This document shows positions 1 to 6,749 of a stretch of DNA of 64,000 nucleotides, piece after piece. This DNA is from Piscinibacter gummiphilus (GTDB taxonomy: Bacteria; Pseudomonadota; Gammaproteobacteria; Burkholderiales; Burkholderiaceae_C): positions 4,216,001-4,280,000 of the forward strand of contig NZ_CP015118.1 of NCBI RefSeq assembly GCF_002116905.1, given 5' to 3'. Numbering within the stretch: position 1 is the first letter of the stretch; each line of letters begins with the position of its first letter. Both the position numbers and the translations under genes were made by a program. The notes below the pieces were generated by a model. That model was not told the origin of the DNA. It ran no database searches and saw only the letters and a list, made by a program, of their open reading frames with translations.

Positions 1-1
1 T

Positions 2-274
2 GAAGGTGAGCCGGCTGCCGCGGCACGTGACGTGCAGCGTGTCGTCGACCCGCTGGATCTCCGTCCAGAGCTCCAACCGCTCCTCCTCCCGCCACAGCTC
101 GATGCTGGTGTCGCTGACGACCCGGTACACCCAAGCCGGAGCACAGACCGGTCCGTCCTTCATGCCGATCGTCACGGACACGGAGCCGTCCGGACCGAAC
201 CGGTATTGGCCCACGGCCGTCTCCGAGACGAGTTCGAGTGTGCAGTCTGCCGGAACCACGGTGGTCATGGACAT
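2..274 (-). CDS. hypothetical protein, 3' end beyond the window
   Basis: The minus strand is open from an ATG at 274 to the window edge, giving 91 residues without a stop. The product begins MSMTTVVPADC and has an alternating beta-strand character (for example YRFGPDGSVSVTIG and WVYRVVSDTSIELW), with no signal peptide or membrane segment. I do not recognise the family. It follows the CPBP protease gene on the same strand after about 83 bp with no recognisable attC between them, so the two could share a transcript. It is probably one of the fixed genes at the old end of the cassette array. Confidence 0.55.
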   Translation of the reverse strand, partial: MSMTTVVPADCTLELVSETAVGQYRFGPDGSVSVTIGMKDGPVCAPAWVYRVVSDTSIELWREEERLELWTEIQRVDDTLHVTCRGSRLTF

Positions 275-357
275 CGTTCCTCGATGAAGGTCAGGCCCAG
301 GCTTCGGCAAGGAGATCACCGTCGAACGAGCAGGCCCGAACCTTCAATGCACCCGTG

Positions 358-1173
358 TCAGGCAGCATCCCGCACTCCCGACCGACGGCCCAGCAACCGG
401 CGCAGGACCCACGTCCCGACAGCAGCGGCTGCAGCTGCAGCGAACCAGACCGATGCGGGGACCGCGAAAGGGTCGTCGCTGGCGAACGATCCCTTGCCGA
501 GGCTTCCCCACACACTGACGCTCACGTTCAATGCCCCATGCAAGGCCATGCAGGGAAGAAGCGAACGCGAGCGCTCGTAGAGCCAGCCGAGCAGGAGCCC
601 CGCCAGGAAGGCCAGCACGAATTGATAGAGGTTGAGGTGCGCCGCTCCGAAGTAGAGCGCCGAGTAGCCGATCGCCAGACCGCGCGGGTAGCGTTCCAGG
701 AACGCCCTCAAGAGGATGCCGCGGAACAGCATCTCCTCCAGGACCGGCGCCAGGATGCATGCCGCCACCACCGCGGGCAGGGTCGACTCCGCCATGCCGT
801 TGAACGCCTGCTGCTCCCACGACGAAACGGGAAACACGGCTTCGATCGCACCAACCACGACGATGTCCAGCAGCAGCACCAGTGGCAGGAGAAGAAGCAC
901 TGGCGGAACCAGAAAGACGAAGGTGGCCGCTGGAGAGGTCGTGCTCGGGTGCAGGATGTCGCGATAGCCGAGTCCGAGCACGTGCACCACCGCGGCGATC
1001 AGCAGTCCGTTGGACAACAGCATCGTCATGGTGCCGCTCTGTGCGCTCGTCAGGCCGGACAGCTGGCGAACGTCGTGCAGCAGGGCGCTGACGAGGTACT
1101 GGAACAAGAATCCTGCCAGGAGAAGCAGGGCCGCTTGCGAGGCCGACGGGAACGGCCCTTTTGTCGATGGCAT
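358..1173 (-). CDS. CPBP-family intramembrane metalloprotease
   Basis: This 271-residue protein is a polytopic membrane protein of the CPBP (Abi/CAAX protease-like) family. The three family motifs are visible: the glutamate pair EEMLFRG at residues 146-152, a histidine after FGAA at 179, and the HGALN motif with His212 and Asn216. Several hydrophobic segments lie at about 15-35, 50-70, 85-115, 135-155, 165-200 and 228-250. Members cleave or process peptides within membranes, and some are bacteriocin-immunity or prenyl-protease-like proteins; the substrate here is unknown. The ATG at 1173 is chosen because the upstream extension runs through a degraded attC. It belongs to the minus-strand run of small genes that forms the old end of the array. 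Confidence 0.85.
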   Translation of the reverse strand: MPSTKGPFPSASQAALLLLAGFLFQYLVSALLHDVRQLSGLTSAQSGTMTMLLSNGLLIAAVVHVLGLGYRDILHPSTTSPAATFVFLVPPVLLLLPLVLLLDIVVVGAIEAVFPVSSWEQQAFNGMAESTLPAVVAACILAPVLEEMLFRGILLRAFLERYPRGLAIGYSALYFGAAHLNLYQFVLAFLAGLLLGWLYERSRSLLPCMALHGALNVSVSVWGSLGKGSFASDDPFAVPASVWFAAAAAAAVGTWVLRRLLGRRSGVRDAA

Positions 1174-1190
1174 GGGGCGCACTCGATGCT

Positions 1191-1268
1191 GCCTAAGCCG
1201 CGACGTGAGCGGCGGCACACAGCGGGCGGAACCCGCTGAAGCACGTCCGCACGATGCCCGGTACGGCC
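1191..1268 (-). other. degraded attC remnant
   Basis: The stretch keeps the attC layout found repeatedly further right: a left box GCCTAAG, then CGTGAGCGGCGG, a central GCGGGCGGAACCCGC hairpin and GCACGTCCGC. Its outer right box, which should read GTTAGGC, has lost all similarity. It sits at the 3' end of the GNAT gene, where a cassette attC is expected. Confidence 0.6.
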
Positions 1269-1327
1269 CGGTGAGCCCATGCGGTCGAAGCCCGGCCCTG
1301 CTGGCAGTGCGCCAGCGCCATCCGCTC

Positions 1328-1390
1328 GATGTGAGAACAACCTTCGACCACGCGACCTCCCCAGGTGCTGTTTTCGTTCTTGCTCGGCCT
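1328..1390 (-). repeat. remnant of the repeated ORF-less cassette
   Basis: About 60 bp match the most conserved block of the four ORF-less cassettes further right (10314, 10866, 13797 and 14955). The match starts at GATGTGAGAACAACCTTCGA and runs through the CCCCAGGTGCTG segment with one inserted T. It lies next to the 3' end of its cassette, in the same position relative to the attC as in the full copies. This suggests a fifth, mostly eroded copy or an independently captured element. Confidence 0.65.
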
Positions 1391-1415
1391 CGCCTCCACG
1401 GCAAGGCTCGGACAC

Positions 1416-1886
1416 TCATCCACGCGGGCAGGACAAGCGAGCCGTGCCGGCGTGGCGAACATAGTAGTTGTCGAACTCGGCCTGCTCGAAGAGGACGAAC
1501 CCGTGCCGCACGTAGAACCGGTTCGAGTCACTCTCGCGAAGGGCTCCGACACGCACGGGGCACCCCAGGGTGTCCGCCCGGGAGAACACGTCCGCGAGCA
1601 CGATGGCGCCCACACCCAAGCCCTGATGGCCTGGCTTGATGTAGAGGTGGTCCAGCCACAGTCCCCCCTCTTCCGACCTGACGACGAAGAATCCGATCCT
1701 CTGCCCGGCCAGCAGGATGAGGCGGGTGTGTTCAGGCGAGAACCCCGACAGGAACCGCGTCCTGGCTCGCTGCGCATCGAACCTGCCGATGCGCTCCAGA
1801 CTTTCCCGCATCGCTTCGATCCGGAGGGCGGCCAGCTCTTCGGCGTCGGACGGCGCTGCGACGTGGAACGTCACGTGAGGTTGCAT
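1416..1886 (-). CDS. GNAT-family N-acetyltransferase
   Basis: This 156-residue protein has the GNAT fold pattern. Strands and helices lead to LWLDHLYIKPGHQGLGVGA at roughly 77-95, which contains the acetyl-CoA pyrophosphate-binding Q/R-x-x-G-x-G/A loop (QGLGVGA). A C-terminal RFYVRHGF motif is typical of the family. It should transfer an acetyl group from acetyl-CoA to a small molecule or protein amine; the substrate cannot be read from sequence. GNATs are frequent integron cassette passengers, and two more lie in this same minus-strand run. The start ATG at 1886 is the first in frame and begins directly after the neighbouring gene. Confidence 0.85.
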   Translation of the reverse strand: MQPHVTFHVAAPSDAEELAALRIEAMRESLERIGRFDAQRARTRFLSGFSPEHTRLILLAGQRIGFFVVRSEEGGLWLDHLYIKPGHQGLGVGAIVLADVFSRADTLGCPVRVGALRESDSNRFYVRHGFVLFEQAEFDNYYVRHAGTARLSCPRG

Positions 1887-1889
1887 GGC

Positions 1890-2243
1890 TCAGGAATGCT
1901 GCTTCCATTCGACATCCCGCAAGTCGCCCTCAAGAATGAGCAGGGTGTTCTCAACCGGGTTGTGGCAGTGCAAGCCAAGACCCACCACCGAGACGTCGAA
2001 CTTCACCAGAACGCGGGACCGTTCGTTCGTCGGTTCCAACGCCGTTCCAGACTGCCCGACGAGGAGCCAGTAGTTGTCTTCCGGCTTGCAGCCGCTCGGG
2101 GCCGAAGTCGAGCCATTGAACGAATGGAGTATCACGCGACGGTTCATGCGGCGGCCGCTGCGAAAGTGCCTCGGGTTTCCCGCGAGAGCCATGACCCAGG
2201 TGCCATCAACGAGTGCACCATTGCTCCTCGCAAGGGATGCCAT
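1890..2243 (-). CDS. hypothetical protein
   Basis: The reading frame encodes 117 residues from the ATG at 2243, or 100 from an alternative ATG at 2192. It overlaps the end of the Excalibur-domain gene by 38 bp if the longer start is used. The central part (residues such as NYWLLVGQSG, VLVKFDVSVVGLGLHCHNP and NTLLILEGDLRDVEW) reads like a folded, strand-rich domain. No signal peptide or membrane segment is seen, and I do not recognise the family. It ends 4 bp before the GNAT start, so the two genes are probably co-transcribed. Confidence 0.5.
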   Translation of the reverse strand: MASLARSNGALVDGTWVMALAGNPRHFRSGRRMNRRVILHSFNGSTSAPSGCKPEDNYWLLVGQSGTALEPTNERSRVLVKFDVSVVGLGLHCHNPVENTLLILEGDLRDVEWKQHS

Positions 2244-2619
2244 CCCTGTCGCCGTCCATCCTCGGGTCCGGGCAGTTCGCAAGGAAGTACTTCGCCTCGT
2301 CGCACGACCTCATCTGAGAGCAGTACTGCCGCCCGTCGCAGCTGAATCGGCCCGAAGTGGCCGCTGTCGCGGGAGCGCTCGGCGTGCGGGTTCCGGCGCC
2401 AGTTGCAGCGGACGCAGCCGCGGCACGCTTTTTCTTCTCCGCGGCATTCAGTTCTTCGAGCGTCGGTTCCTTTCGGGGCTGGGTCGAAGCACATGGCGCC
2501 TGTTGATAGGTGACCGTGCCATTGACAACGCACTTGTGCAGCGGTGCGGCGTCGGCCCGGAACCCTGCGGCCGACAGAACCGCAACCATGAGCAGTGATG
2601 AGACTTTGGGCATTTCCAT
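2206..2619 (-). CDS. secreted DUF4124-like protein with C-terminal Excalibur domain
   Basis: The 137-residue product starts with a Sec-type signal peptide (about residues 1-24, cut near DAA). A DUF4124-like segment with CVVNGTVTYQQAPC follows, then a low-complexity Ala/Thr linker. A C-terminal Excalibur calcium-binding domain carries the diagnostic DPRMDGDRDGIPCEEQWC pattern with conserved cysteines. Proteins of this kind are envelope-associated and usually of unknown function; Ca2+ binding is inferred from the DxDxDG-like loop. The ATG at 2613 is an alternative start that would keep the same signal peptide. It is one of the minus-strand genes of the eroded array end. Confidence 0.75.
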   Translation of the reverse strand: MEMPKVSSLLMVAVLSAAGFRADAAPLHKCVVNGTVTYQQAPCASTQPRKEPTLEELNAAEKKKRAAAASAATGAGTRTPSAPATAATSGRFSCDGRQYCSQMRSCDEAKYFLANCPDPRMDGDRDGIPCEEQWCTR

Positions 2620-2623
2620 TTTT

Positions 2624-2680
2624 CTGACGTTTCGGATGAGAGACGGTGCACGGCGCTCCGGGTCACGTCTCAGTACTTGG
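2624..2680 (-). other. probable attC remnant
   Basis: The plus strand reads CTGACGTTTCGGATGAG followed by a GC-rich middle and CACGTCTCAG. This resembles the attC frame (CTAACGTTTGACATGAG ... CACGTCCGCTC) with many changes. It lies exactly between two minus-strand genes and overlaps the stop of the left one, as the good attC sites do. Confidence 0.4.
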
Positions 2681-2999
2681 CAAGCGCTGATTTCATTTCT
2701 GCCCGGGTGCGATCGACACACGCCCGGTGGGCTTTCCCGGCCTCCGGCGGAACGGGCTTGCTGACGGTTCCTCCGGCCGCCGCCGTCTTCTCGAAGAAGC
2801 ATTGAGCCTCCTGATGGTCTCGCCACGAGCGCCGCAGCCTGGCGAGCGCAAGAACCATGGTCTTGTTGCCGGTGTACTTGGATTCCAGGCGGTTGATCTC
2901 GACGTCGACATCGTCTTCAATGGGGTGTGCGGAGGCGGAGGATGCGACGGTGACCGCGAGCAACGCCACGCAGAGCCATGGGAAGTTGACCGTTGGCAT
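2670..2999 (-). CDS. secreted hypothetical protein
   Basis: The product is 109 residues with a clear signal peptide (FPWLCVALLAVTVASSASA, predicted cut before HPIEDD). The mature part of about 85 residues is charged and helical, with two cysteines (CFFEK and ACVDR) that could form a disulfide in the periplasm. Size, signal peptide and helical Cys-containing body recall LprI-like lysozyme-inhibitor proteins, but the match is too weak to name. The ATG at 2999 is chosen because it places the signal peptide at the N-terminus. Confidence 0.6.
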   Translation of the reverse strand: MPTVNFPWLCVALLAVTVASSASAHPIEDDVDVEINRLESKYTGNKTMVLALARLRRSWRDHQEAQCFFEKTAAAGGTVSKPVPPEAGKAHRACVDRTRAEMKSALAKY

Positions 3000-3018
3000 G
3001 GGCCTTCTCCGGGCAAGA

Positions 3019-3507
3019 TCAGGCCGCAGCATCGGAAGGTCCTGCGCCAAGAAGGTAGGCTCTGATCTCTTGCGCAAGCCCTTCGATGCCTGGAACGGTC
3101 TTGATGCCATGGTGCTGACAGACCACGTCGACGTTTCCCTTGCGCCAATAGCCTTGAGGACAGCAGACGATGGCCTTCCCGGTGCGCGCGGCCAAACCCA
3201 ACTCCAGGAGGGTGACTGGCGCCTGTGAACCCGGGGCGAAGTAGAAGGCGATCATTCCCGCCGCCTCCATGGCATTCAACTCCCACTCGACCTGCTCCCG
3301 GAAGATCGGGAAGGATGCGTCGGGAGGCCAGTCGGCACTCCAGTGACTGCGTCGTGGATTCAGCACCACACCACGCGCCGATGAGAGCTCGGCGACCAGG
3401 TCCGCCTGCCAATCCTGCGATCCTCCCATGTCGATGGTTCCGGCAAGAAAGACTGAACGCTCTTTGCTGTCGAGGTCGACGGGCTCAGGAGATTGAATCA
3501 CACGCAT
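3019..3507 (-). CDS. nucleoside 2-deoxyribosyltransferase-like protein
   Basis: This 162-residue protein fits the nucleoside 2-deoxyribosyltransferase-like Rossmann-type family. It has VFLAGTIDMGGSQDWQ near residues 19-34, a mid-chain SADWPPDASFPIFREQVEWE, and a later APVTLLELGLAARTGKAIVCC containing the ELG signature glutamate. Family members exchange or hydrolyse the base of 2'-deoxynucleosides. Many stand-alone homologues are uncharacterised, and some act in phage defence as NAD or nucleotide hydrolases. No signal peptide is present. The start at 3507 is 11 bp from a degraded attC R' box, the usual spacing in this array. Confidence 0.7.
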   Translation of the reverse strand: MRVIQSPEPVDLDSKERSVFLAGTIDMGGSQDWQADLVAELSSARGVVLNPRRSHWSADWPPDASFPIFREQVEWELNAMEAAGMIAFYFAPGSQAPVTLLELGLAARTGKAIVCCPQGYWRKGNVDVVCQHHGIKTVPGIEGLAQEIRAYLLGAGPSDAAA

Positions 3508-3518
3508 CTGTTGGGTTT

Positions 3519-3588
3519 CCTGACGTTGGGTTTGAACGGCGGTTGGCAGGCGACCCGATTCCTACGCTTGCCCGATGGAAGGGTCCGC
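3519..3588 (-). other. degraded attC remnant
   Basis: The left box CCTGACGTTGGGTTTGAACGG and the right part CCCGATGGAAGGGTCCG preserve the outer arms of the array attC (CCTAACGTTTGACATGAGCGG and CTCGATGGAAGGGTTAG). The central hairpin is altered. The stop codon of the GNAT gene lies inside it, as in the intact cassettes. Confidence 0.6.
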
Positions 3589-4101
3589 CACCGAGCCGCG
3601 CACGGCAGCCTCGTTCGCCAGCCTGGACATGCTCTCACCTGAGAGCCGGTGGCTGATCCGTTCGACCTGGCGCTCGGCTCCGAGGCCTTCGTAGAACGCG
3701 ATTCCCCGATGGTTCGCGGCGTTGACAGGCCAATCGATTCGGCAGCAGCCATGCTCGAGTGCATGACGAGCCACCCACGACACAATCGCCTTGCCAACGC
3801 CCCGACTCCTCGCCGCGGCACTCACGAAGAGTTCCTTGAGCGTACATTGGCGAGACCTCTCCGGGTTGGGTTCGACAAGCGAGTGAACGAAGAAGAAGGC
3901 CGCGAACCCGAGAACCTTGCCATTCTCTCCAGTCGCTGCGGCAAGAAGAAGCGGAGATGCTGGCGCGATGAGGTTCCTGAAGAAGTGATCGCAGACGGCT
4001 TCCCGCGAGGCGGGGTCCGCTTCGTGGTAGTAGGCGTTCAGCTCGCAGAGCAAGTCGACCATGGACTCGTGCTGGTCCGGAGTGAGAAGAGCGACACGCA
4101 C
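3562..4101 (-). CDS. GNAT-family N-acetyltransferase
   Basis: The 179-residue product is a full-length GNAT enzyme. LKELFVSAAARSRGVGKAIVSW at about residues 88-109 carries the acetyl-CoA-binding RSRGVGKA loop, and RIDWPVNAANHRGIAFYEGLGA is the usual C-terminal motif B region. The N-terminal MRVALLTPDQHESMVDLLCELNAYY is the typical first strand and helix. Substrate specificity is not evident. It is the second of three GNATs in the first 6 kb; they are not close copies of each other, so independent cassette capture is more likely than duplication. Confidence 0.88.
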   Translation of the reverse strand: MRVALLTPDQHESMVDLLCELNAYYHEADPASREAVCDHFFRNLIAPASPLLLAAATGENGKVLGFAAFFFVHSLVEPNPERSRQCTLKELFVSAAARSRGVGKAIVSWVARHALEHGCCRIDWPVNAANHRGIAFYEGLGAERQVERISHRLSGESMSRLANEAAVRGSVADPSIGQA

Positions 4102-4125
4102 TTGGGTCTCCCTGTTGCCAACGCT

Positions 4126-4443
4126 TCACTTGGGCAGCACCAGCAACTCGGCACCGAGCAAATGCAGCAACTCAGCCCCGTTCGGCATCACCGTGATCGG
4201 GCCTCGCGGAACGACGCACTCGCAAGTGATGCGCGCCCCCGCGGAAGTCGCCGCCTTGAGGACGCGCCTTTCGTGCTGAACCATGCCCCAGAGCCAGACC
4301 AGGTGTTCGTTCAACGGGACCTCCGGGCCGAGCTGTGAGCGGACCACCACGACACCCTTCTCCAGGATCGCGAACGGGAGCTTTCCGCGAACGGTCTCGG
4401 CGTACGCCCCTGCGTCCAGCACCTTGAGTTCGACACGTGTCAT
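4126..4443 (-). CDS. hypothetical protein
   Basis: The gene encodes 105 residues from the ATG at 4443 and overlaps the upstream SUKH gene by 4 bp (ATGA), indicating translational coupling. It has no signal peptide or membrane segment. The start MTRVELKVLDAGAYAE, the middle FAILEKGVVVVRSQLG and the end GAELLHLLGAELLVLPK suggest a small alpha/beta domain. I do not recognise the family. Its coupling to a SUKH-type immunity protein makes a role in the same function plausible, but that is inference. Confidence 0.6.
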   Translation of the reverse strand: MTRVELKVLDAGAYAETVRGKLPFAILEKGVVVVRSQLGPEVPLNEHLVWLWGMVQHERRVLKAATSAGARITCECVVPRGPITVMPNGAELLHLLGAELLVLPK

Positions 4444-4934
4444 CGGGCACCTGACCCGATGCTGCCATCGTAGACAGCATCGACGTTCCATTGATACGGC
4501 GTCAGTTCAACCGAATCCGCCCAATCCACGACGTTGAAGTCCCGGTCGGCGAGTTGCTGCAGGAACTCGCGGAAGTTTGTCGCCAGCACCGCAAGACCCG
4601 GCTCGGAGCGAGCGAAGAAGACGATTCGGCCGTCGGTCGGCATGAACCCGTAGAAGCGTCCGAGGATGTCCTGGGCGAACAGCACCGCGCCAGCCAGCTG
4701 CCCCGGGTCCAGCGCGTTGAACCATTCGGCCCGAAAACTCAACTCGTCGTCGATGTCGCAGAACCCAACGGTCGAAAGCCAGGCGCGCAGATCCGACGGC
4801 AATGCACAGCCGATCCGTTGCTCCAGCGAAAGAAGCTCACGCTCGGACGGCAACCCGCGCTGCGCAACGACGGGGCGCGTGCGGAACCAGCGTTTTCGGC
4901 GAGCCAGTAGATAGCGGTCGGCGAGGTCTTGCAT
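4440..4934 (-). CDS. SMI1/KNR4 (SUKH) domain protein, probable immunity protein
   Basis: This 164-residue protein has the SUKH-superfamily signature. After an N-terminal helix comes LLSLEQRIGCALPSDLRAWL (the typical E-x-x-x-G-x-x-L-P-x-D-x-x-x-x-L pattern), then a central strand set with FYGFMPTDGRIVFFARSE. SUKH proteins are commonly immunity proteins against contact-dependent or polymorphic toxins. No toxin gene is adjacent, so it is an orphan. I prefer the ATG at 4934 over that at 4955 because it lies 8 bp from the degraded attC R' box, the same spacing as in the intact cassettes. Confidence 0.8.
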   Translation of the reverse strand: MQDLADRYLLARRKRWFRTRPVVAQRGLPSERELLSLEQRIGCALPSDLRAWLSTVGFCDIDDELSFRAEWFNALDPGQLAGAVLFAQDILGRFYGFMPTDGRIVFFARSEPGLAVLATNFREFLQQLADRDFNVVDWADSVELTPYQWNVDAVYDGSIGSGAR

Positions 4935-4941
4935 GGGCGGG

Positions 4942-4979
4942 GCCTGACGTTCCATGGGCGCGGGGACGGATCAGGTTGC
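4942..4979 (-). other. collapsed attC remnant
   Basis: GCCTGACGTTCCATGGGCG at the left and GGGACGGATCAGGTTGC at the right keep the outer boxes of an attC in shortened form, about 38 bp instead of 78. It separates the SUKH gene from its upstream neighbour, and the neighbour's stop lies inside it. Confidence 0.45.
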
Positions 4980-5471
4980 ACAGCGAAGTTCGTTCGTTCT
5001 CCAGTTCGCGAGCCAGTACAACCCACTCAGCTCTCCGTAGCCGAGGGGTCGCCCATCAGCAGCTTGAACGGTGGACACATACCGGATCGGGAACGGTGAT
5101 CGACACACCTTCTCGAGACCCCGAGCAAAGGCTCGTACCTCTGACTTCCTGGGTTCGAACGAGCCGTTGTAGAAGGACAGATGCTCCCTCCCCTTCTTCC
5201 CCACAAAGAGGACCGGCTGATGACCGGAGGGATCGTCTCCCGCAATGAGAGTGATCATTCCCATCCGGACTCGCCCATTCGGGAAGAAGAACACCGCCTG
5301 AACCATGACCTGGTGGCGCGTCGTCGGAAGGCTGGGCAAGTCCAGTGGTCGGACGGTGCACTCGTCTTGCCCCTTCCGGCCCTCTTCATCGCTGGCGTAC
5401 TCCCAGCACGGAGACGCATCGAGGTCCGCGGCGTGAAGGTCTTGCACTTGCTTTCTGGTGGGACGTTTCAT
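4971..5471 (-). CDS. hypothetical protein
   Basis: The product has 166 residues from the ATG at 5471, which is 8 bp from the next attC-like R' box. It is soluble and mixed alpha/beta, with a strand-rich middle (VMVQAVFFFPNGRVRMGMITLIAGDD, PVLFVGKKGREHLSFYNGSF) and a C-terminal GELSGLYWLANWR. No catalytic motif stands out and I do not recognise the family. Its context is that of an isolated cassette gene. Confidence 0.6.
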   Translation of the reverse strand: MKRPTRKQVQDLHAADLDASPCWEYASDEEGRKGQDECTVRPLDLPSLPTTRHQVMVQAVFFFPNGRVRMGMITLIAGDDPSGHQPVLFVGKKGREHLSFYNGSFEPRKSEVRAFARGLEKVCRSPFPIRYVSTVQAADGRPLGYGELSGLYWLANWRTNELRCAT

Positions 5472-5478
5472 TGTTGGG

Positions 5479-5534
5479 GCCTCATGTTCGAGTTGAGCGG
5501 TGCCGCCAGGCGCCGCGTTCAATGGGGGTCAGGC
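5479..5534 (-). other. degraded attC remnant
   Basis: Read on the minus strand it begins GCCTGACCCCCATTGAACG, has a GC-rich hairpin core and ends CTCAACTCGAACATGAGGC. This is an attC with a single-base change in the R'' box and a disrupted R' box (ATGAGGC in place of GTTAGGC). It is 56 bp, shorter than the intact 69-78 bp sites. Confidence 0.6.
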
Positions 5535-6005
5535 GGCATCTTCTCCGCCGGCAGCGAGTTCGTACAGGACATCCGGGCATCTCTCTTCGTTCATGCTGCC
5601 GTCGCTGAACGCAACCGCGCAGAAGCCATGCCTCTCGTAGAAGTGGCGCGCCCCGGCATTGGCCTGGAACGAGTAGAGCCTGACCGGCCGAGCCAGAGAC
5701 ACAAGCCCATGTCGAAGGAGCAACGCACCAAGGCCCTTCCCCACGAAACCTGGCAGCAAGTAAAGCTGGTCGATCCAGGAGACTCCATCTGCTTGAGACG
5801 TGGCCAACACACCGACCACGGCCCCGGAACTGCATGCAACGGTGACACCTCCGGATGGGATGAGCATGCTCTCCACCCATGTGCGGACTTCTGAAGCGCC
5901 ATGGGCGATTGGTGCATAGGGAATGAACGTCTGTCTGGAAGAGATCAGAACTTCAGCGACTGCCGCGGCATCGCTCTTCACGGCCTTTCTCAGAATCGGC
6001 TTCAT
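5529..6005 (-). CDS. GNAT-family N-acetyltransferase
   Basis: This 158-residue GNAT has SWIDQLYLLPGFVGKGLGALLL at about 76-97, containing the VGKGLGA acetyl-CoA loop, and RLYSFQANAGARHFYERHGF, the classic C-terminal strand and helix with the Tyr used in many family members. The N-terminal KPILRKAVKSDAAAVAEV is the usual first strand and helix. The acceptor substrate is unknown. Its gene ends at an attC remnant on the left and starts next to another on the right, so it was almost certainly a cassette. Confidence 0.88.
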   Translation of the reverse strand: MKPILRKAVKSDAAAVAEVLISSRQTFIPYAPIAHGASEVRTWVESMLIPSGGVTVACSSGAVVGVLATSQADGVSWIDQLYLLPGFVGKGLGALLLRHGLVSLARPVRLYSFQANAGARHFYERHGFCAVAFSDGSMNEERCPDVLYELAAGGEDAA

Positions 6006-6007
6006 GC

Positions 6008-6091
6008 TGCTTCACACTGCATCAGTGGCGGGACACAGCCGGCGAAGCCCGCCGTGGCACGTCGGCTCGATGGATGGGTCGGACACAGACA
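6008..6091 (-). other. degraded attC remnant
   Basis: The interior is close to the intact sites: GGCGGGACACAGCCGGCGAAG, then GCCCGCCGTGGCACGTC and GGCTCGATGGATGGGTC. Both terminal boxes have decayed (CATCAGTGG at one end, GTCGGAC in place of GTTAGGC at the other), so it is unlikely to recombine. Confidence 0.7.
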
Positions 6092-6094
6092 GGA

Positions 6095-6520
6095 TCATTG
6101 CACCATCAACGTCACCGGCCCGCGATCGAGCGGCGCGAGCACGCCGAACGCACCCTGCCACCACTCCCAGCCAACGGGCAAAGCCCCCAGCAAGGCGAGA
6201 AGACCGAACGCCAGGAAGTGCGAGACGGCGAGCACGGCTGAAACCAGCCAAGCCCTTCGACCAGATTCCAGAACCTTCGCGCGCCGATGGATGCATGAAA
6301 TGGCAAGGCTCGTGAGAACAACCGCTGAGGTGAACAGCGCAGCGAACCCGAAGCCCGCCACCACGGCAACCCCACCCGCGCCCATCAGCTCGCCGCAGAC
6401 CCAACGATCAACGCCGCAATCGACGTCGGCGCTGATCACCCAGAAACAACAAGCACTCGCCACGACGGCCAGCGTCAGCAGGACGACGAGTGTTGCTCGG
6501 GACGGACGCAGGTTCGGCAT
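6095..6520 (-). CDS. small integral membrane protein, unknown function
   Basis: The 141-residue product has about four hydrophobic segments. They lie near residues 9-28 (VVLLTLAVVASACCFWVIS), 43-70 (LMGAGGVAVVAGFGFAALFTSAVVL), 85-110 (AWLVSAVLAVSHFLAFGLLALLG) and at the C-terminus. Two cysteines (DCGVDRWVCGE) lie in the first loop and could be bridged outside the cell. The family is not recognised. The start at 6520 lies 22 bp left of the IS110 element; before that insertion it would have followed an attC R' box as the other cassette genes do. Confidence 0.65.
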   Translation of the reverse strand: MPNLRPSRATLVVLLTLAVVASACCFWVISADVDCGVDRWVCGELMGAGGVAVVAGFGFAALFTSAVVLTSLAISCIHRRAKVLESGRRAWLVSAVLAVSHFLAFGLLALLGALPVGWEWWQGAFGVLAPLDRGPVTLMVQ

Positions 6521-6546
6521 GCCCAAACTCACTCGATCGAGCCTTG

Positions 6547-6552
6547 TATGTT
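6547..6552 (+). promoter_or_regulatory. -10 half of the IS circle-junction promoter
   Basis: TATGTT lies 3 bp inside the left end. In an excised circle it would follow the right-end TTGACT (7681-7686) at a spacing of exactly 17 bp, giving a near-consensus sigma70 promoter that fires into the bridge RNA and transposase. It is not a complete promoter in the integrated state. Confidence 0.65.
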
Positions 6553-6749
6553 CAAACCACCGATTCCGCAGAAGAATCGGCACCTGAGCAGGCGGCAGTT
6601 GCACCTGCGGTTGCCGACCCGGCAGCCCGTTGAAGCCTTGGGCCAACCAGCCCGCACGTTAGCGCGGGGCGCCGGGTCGGATGTTCTTGTAACCCGAACA
6701 GTTGATCGGGCCCTCTGGAGCCCGGATTCTTGCAAGGCAGGGTACCTGA
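6553..6749 (+). ncRNA. putative bridge RNA of the IS110 element
   Basis: The 5' non-coding end has the layout of a bridge RNA. A 7-bp hairpin CCGATTC/GAATCGG lies at 6560-6580. A target loop is closed by a perfect 10-bp stem CCGACCCGGC (6614-6623) with GCCGGGTCGG (6671-6680). Inside it AGCCT (6634-6638) equals the left target plus core, and ACGTTAG (6656-6662) is complementary to CTAACGT of attC; a small GGGC/GCCC stem separates them. A second, donor loop holds ACAGTTG (6698-6704), identical to the right IS end, a CGGGC/GCCCG stem (6707-6724), and TGCAAG (6731-6736), which pairs with the left end CTTGTA with one G-T wobble. Exact RNA ends are not determined. Confidence 0.8.

Noticed and set aside
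238..1239. A plus-strand frame opposite the CPBP gene
   Set aside because: The minus-strand product has clear membrane helices and the three CPBP motifs; the plus frame is a shadow.
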